DNA of 64,000 bases. It comes from Sepiola atlantica (lineage: Eukaryota; Mollusca; Cephalopoda; Sepiida; Sepiolidae). Under the pieces are notes generated by a model. The model saw nothing but the letters and a program-made list of their open reading frames with translations. It was not told the DNA's origin and did not search any database. The position numbers and the translations under genes were made by a program. Within the stretch, counting starts at the first letter, position 1, and each line of letters begins with the position of its first letter. The stretch covers positions 79,838,344 through 79,902,343 of the forward strand of contig OY744525.1 in NCBI GenBank assembly GCA_963556195.1. Direction: 5' to 3'. Shown piece by piece: positions 60,101 to 64,000 of the stretch.

Positions 60101-60542
60101 AGGTGGAACTCAGCTGAAATAAATTTTAAGAATAAGAGAATTTGCTACCATATTGGTATATTTTATAAGTTAAAAACAGGAAATATATCTGCATTATGGG
60201 ATATATCTATAAGGCATAAAGAGGAAGACAATGCAGTGAGAAGACGAGTGACTGAAAACATAGTTGATGGATGGATTCGGTTAAGTCTGTAGTTTGATCT
60301 TTCTCTACTTTAAAGTAGCCACCAAAGAAGATGTTATTATCTTTTAGTTTATGTTGATCAACAGTCAAGAAGATATTTCTTCAAATTAAATTTATTTACA
60401 AACAAATAAAGAAAAATTATAATTATAATTTCCCCTCTATTGTGATAAAGATTTTGTTTCTAATCCCTGTTATCATCCTTTTACCTTGCTTTAAATGTAT
60501 GCTTTGACTGATTTTCATTCAATTCATTAAAATCTTTTTCAG
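57151..60542. other. Intergenic or lost gene body upstream of exon G
   Basis: AT-rich, with a (TA)n/(TG)n run near 57534-57559, a repeat copy at 58120-58330 and a direct duplication (59712-59900 and 60043-60220, sharing GCCTGACT...AAATACTGGAATGAAT and ATTATGGGATATATCTAT). No exon for EC domains or for the MYTQNV tail segment was found. Confidence 0.5.
58120..58330. repeat. Dispersed repeat, copy 2 of 2
   Basis: Counterpart of 55120-55380. Confidence 0.55.
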
Positions 60543-60701
60543 ATGTGCTTCCTTTCAAATCTTCATCCAAGAATGGCCATCTCAAGAAAAATGATTTCTT
60601 TGGCCTATTTCTACAGACAGTCGAGAAATCTAATAGAGATGAACAACCAACATAAGTCAAACATAAGAATTTTGCCCCCACTGCCAAACATAAACATTTA
60701 A
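60543..60701 (+). pseudogene. Gene G: frameshifted protocadherin last exon without a body
   Basis: After ATCTTTTTCAG. The first half read in the family phase gives D-VLPFKSSSKNGHLKKNDF; the second half, in another frame, gives RQSRNLIEMNNQHKSNIRIL and then PPLPNINI and TAA at 60699-60701. The exon is 159 nt against 152 in all others, a net shift of one frame. The RxxPxxP ligand (RILPPLP) is preserved. It is a remnant of a more distant paralogue, or a functional exon with another phase; the absence of exons 2 and 3 within reach favours the former. Confidence 0.75.
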
Positions 60702-62140
60702 ACTAATTATTTTATATTCTACGATAATTCACAAGAAACATGTAAATAAACTATGACAATATTTTTTTTAAAGAAAATAACCTTATACAACCTTCATGAA
60801 ACGTTGTTATTAATTCTACTTTATTTTTACTTATAAAGGAGATTGCATGTTTGTCTGTAACCGACACTACGTCACTATTCCCTAAGTTATTGTATCAAAT
60901 TCTCATTTTCTGTGATTTAATTTGAAATCTCAAAGATGAAAAATTATTGTTCTATATCATTGTATACTCCTAACTTTATCTATATGCCACTAATTCTATC
61001 CATATGTACTTTAAAGATGCAATTGTATTTATATATACAACCAAATGATTGTTCACAGACGAAATGTAATGGCTAATTTACATATTGATTTTTAAAAAGC
61101 TGCTTTTAATGATTAATGGTCTGGTTTTATTGATTACTAATTACTTGACTTGACTATTAAGAAATTTTATGAAAAAGCTATGAAAAAAAAGAAATAACTG
61201 TAATTTTTTTTCTAAATTTTTTAAATTTAGTTAAATGAGACAAATGTAGGAATGAAAGCTGGATTCATTATAGAATTGAGAACAGCTAGCTTTCTCATTC
61301 TATTCTTTGATTTCACCTCCTCTGTTTCAAAGCTATTACTAATGGAGATTTGGTATCTGTCTGAAGTCAAACCTATACTATTACTTCTATTAATTGTACT
61401 ATTGTACTATATTTTAATGCTCAATTCAGTTTCTATTTTAAACTCATCTTCTATCTTTCAATGCTCAGTTCATGAGGGGGCGTCTGTTCTGTTGTCATGA
61501 GACCATTCTCACAGGTATTACCTCCTCCTTGAATGAGGGCAGTTCGTTCGTCATGATATCATCCTCACAGGCTAGCAAAAATATGTAACCGGAGTAAAAT
61601 GAATATAATTTAAGTTTAAATAATGTTTAGTTTATATTAATAAAACTAACAAAAGTATTCAACCATAGAGTCCACATATTTTTTTTTAGTTTTTTATTCA
61701 TTTAACAACATTCTGTTTACAGCTATTGTCAGTATATTTATGGATATGATACAAATCATAATTAAAACTTAATTAAAAAGTATAAATAAAAATTTTAAAT
61801 ATTTATTAACTGCAAAGTGTTAAAGATAAAATGAAGTTTCTTGACAATACAAATATTATTTTAATCAAACAAGATCATATTATTTGTAAATTTACAAGGT
61901 TGAAAAATTAGTGGAATTATCTTATTTTAAATAAAAAATTTTTTTAACCATATAAAATCTTTCTCTACTAATTTCACAGTTCCTTTCTTTAGTTTAACTC
62001 TAAAAATCATTTCAATACAAAATAATTATAACTGCTGGATTTATCTTTTACATATTAAGGGTTAATTGTGATTCATTTAAAAAAAAATATGTTAGGATAG
62101 AGAGAAGAAATTAGCTGATGAAGGAAGAGGAACTTTACAT
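60702..62140. other. 3' flank of exon G
   Basis: AT-rich. A short duplicated phrase around TCATGAGACCATTCTCACAGG and TCATGATATCATCCTCACAGG (61496-61570). No gene recognised. Confidence 0.45.
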
Positions 62141-62146
62141 CTTACT

Positions 62147-62519
62147 AATGCATTCTGGGAGGAAATAGTTACATTTTAAAAAGCTGACTTTTTATATATT
62201 TATACATAAAGTTACAAAAGTGAGTAAAAAAAACTTTTTAGTAACAAAATACTTTCATATCTTTTATTTAGAATAAAAAATACTTTAAAAAATATTAAGC
62301 TTATGAACACATCAGTGAGTTCTATTGGCAGCCATTACACACACATTATATTGTAAGGACTGCAAGCCTCTCTCTTATAAAGCTCACAATCACACACATA
62401 CTTACTCATGCACATGCAAACATCCAATTATTGCCATACACAACGGTAGCAGCAGTGTCAGATGTTTACTTCATAGAAAGAGATCACCATTTAAAATTCT
62501 GCTTTTGTAATCAACAAAG
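62147..62519 (+). promoter_or_regulatory. Orphan start module F
   Basis: GCATTCTGGG at 62150-62159 (exact Staf/ZNF143-type core in reverse). At 62329-62362 CAGCCATTACACACACATTA then TATTGTAAGGAC matches the protocadherin core, and CAACAAAG|GTAAGA ends at 62519, 157 bp later. No in-frame ATG precedes this donor in the family phase, so exon 1 would be non-coding here. The gene it serves would lie beyond 64000, or be lost. Confidence 0.55.
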
Positions 62520-63885
62520 GTAAGAACATATATTTTGAGTATATTTTAAATTTGAAACAGTTTTATTAACATAAGTTTTAGATTTATCTGAATCTCTTAG
62601 GAAACAATGTCATTTTCTTCTATATTTTTACTGTGAATAAAAATATATAACGTTAGTCATTCTTTCGATATGAAGTATTGAAATTATTTTATAAAATACT
62701 TTTCTGCTTAATCAAAATGCCTTATGGTTCTTTATCCAATTAAAACTGAACTGTTAACAAATTTGTTTAATTTTCTTATTTTATACGAAGTCTTCAATCT
62801 GGATATTTTATTTTTCTTAATGTTTCTATTGTTGTCTATTTCCTGTGAGTCTCCATTTCTCTTCCTCTCTGTTCATTTGTACATTCTTAGACTTCATGTT
62901 TTATTCAGTTTTTGCATTTGGTTTTTATTAATACTGAAATAGATTTTCATATGAACAATTTTAACTATAATTCAATCCAATATATCTTGTTTATATACAT
63001 ATATAAATGTCTACATCAGTTATATTTTTTATCTGAGAATATATTTCATACACAATCAAAACTTCAGCATTTCTTCTAAAACCACAAATATTGTTTTTAT
63101 TGCTACTCACTTTAAATTATTAAATGTATAAAATGTATTAATTAATTTATTTAATGAAATATTTTACTTATACTTAATATTTTTCTTTCATGATTTAATT
63201 TGAAAATAATTGTTGATAATTTGTCAAATTGGAAAATTCATCATGTGATCAATTAAAATTATCAAAATAATTTGCTTTGCATTTTGGTCTATTTTATGAT
63301 AAATTATTTGACTTAATTCATGAAATTATTCAATTTAATTTCTTTAAGAATTTAAATATAGATTTTAATATAAAACTAAATGCTTTTAGGTTTATTCAGA
63401 AAGTTCATTAAACATTTCCGTAGATATTTTCTTAGTATTAAACCTGATTCTTGAATTATATTTCTCATTTTGTTTTCATTCTAAATTACATAAAATGTTT
63501 ATAAGTAGCCATTAAATTGATAAATATCTCTACTTAATGTTTACATAAATAAAAATTTATTACAGATTTACAATTTCTTATTGTCACAGGTAGACTTTAT
63601 ATTGATTAAATCAGATGAGGAAATAAAAAAATATATTCACAAATAGTAGTCATGACTGTATAAGAGTTTATGGTTCTTTTCATTCATCACCAATTTAGTT
63701 TTATACAAATCCAAATAATTGAAAATAGATGTGCATTTTTTTATTAGGTCTTTTAGGAATATTTGGGTCATTTTATAGTGCAAAAAGGCTGCATTTGTCC
63801 TTTTTTTTTAAGGCACAAACACTTTATTAAAACGAAGTGTGTGTGAGTGAGCAAACACATATTCAAGGTAGATAACTTATGAGTC
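62520..63885. other. Presumed intron or intergenic, no gene recognised
   Basis: AT-rich; no EC exon before the window ends. Confidence 0.5.
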
Positions 63886-63888
63886 ATC

Positions 63889-64000
63889 ATATCCCTATTT
63901 ACTTGCTTTCCCGCGAGGGCAGAGTTAGACGCAAGGTCTGTTTTTAATGTTGGGGAAATCCAGCTCCCCAAAAAGGAGTATTCTGAATTACGACAAAAAT
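63889..64000. repeat. Dispersed repeat copy at the window end
   Basis: CCCTATTTACTTGCTTTCCC, GCGAGGGCAGAGTTAGACGC, then GGGGAAATCCAGCTCCCC and AGGAGTATTCTGAATTACGA: the cleanest copy of this family in the window, truncated by the edge. Confidence 0.75.

Overview
The window looks like genomic DNA from a coleoid cephalopod, most likely an octopus. It is AT-rich, has introns and carries much repeat DNA. Its genes are a head-to-tail array of near-identical six-cadherin-domain protocadherins, a family known to be greatly expanded in octopus. The species call is inference from gene content; no marker gene is present.

Layout. 1-164 is the last exon of a protocadherin that starts upstream of the window. 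Four apparently intact protocadherin genes follow on the + strand: A (1049-12091), B (12954-25190), C (26058-34179) and D (35244-41365). Each has the same four-exon plan: a 28-nt micro-exon with an in-frame ATG (new interpretation here), a 2.4-kb exon encoding signal peptide, EC1-EC6, the membrane segment and the proximal tail, then 124- or 121-nt and 152-nt exons for the distal tail. A fifth copy, E (about 42001-43775), is a wreck: promoter core, frameshifted and truncated EC1 exon, and degenerate last exon. At 60543-60701 there is a frameshifted last exon (G) with no visible body, and at 62147-62519 an orphan promoter plus donor (F) that may serve a gene beyond the right edge.

Regulation. 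Behind each gene, 863-1065 bp after the stop codon, lies the next gene's start module: a Staf/ZNF143-like site, then a conserved core of about 40 bp, then the micro-exon donor 124-126 bp further on in the four intact genes. Exon phases are identical in all copies.

Repeats. Introns and intergenic DNA hold remnants of two non-LTR retrotransposon families and a Penelope-like element, tRNA-type SINEs in inverted pairs, two Helitron-like insertions (one with an empty site visible in a paralogue), microsatellites and a dispersed GC-richer repeat. From 47.6 to 54.4 kb there is no recognisable gene, but a remarkable cluster of long inverted repeats, one with interstitial TTAGGG repeats in its loop and one with nested palindromes. 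A further long and almost perfect hairpin sits in an intron of gene A.

How it works together. The encoded proteins should be neuronal homophilic adhesion receptors that differ mainly in EC1-EC3 and share nearly the same EC4-EC6, membrane segment and cytoplasmic tail. The tail carries a class I SH3 ligand and a WIRS-like motif. Domain boundaries, splice sites and regulatory sites were read by eye; no alignment or database search was run.
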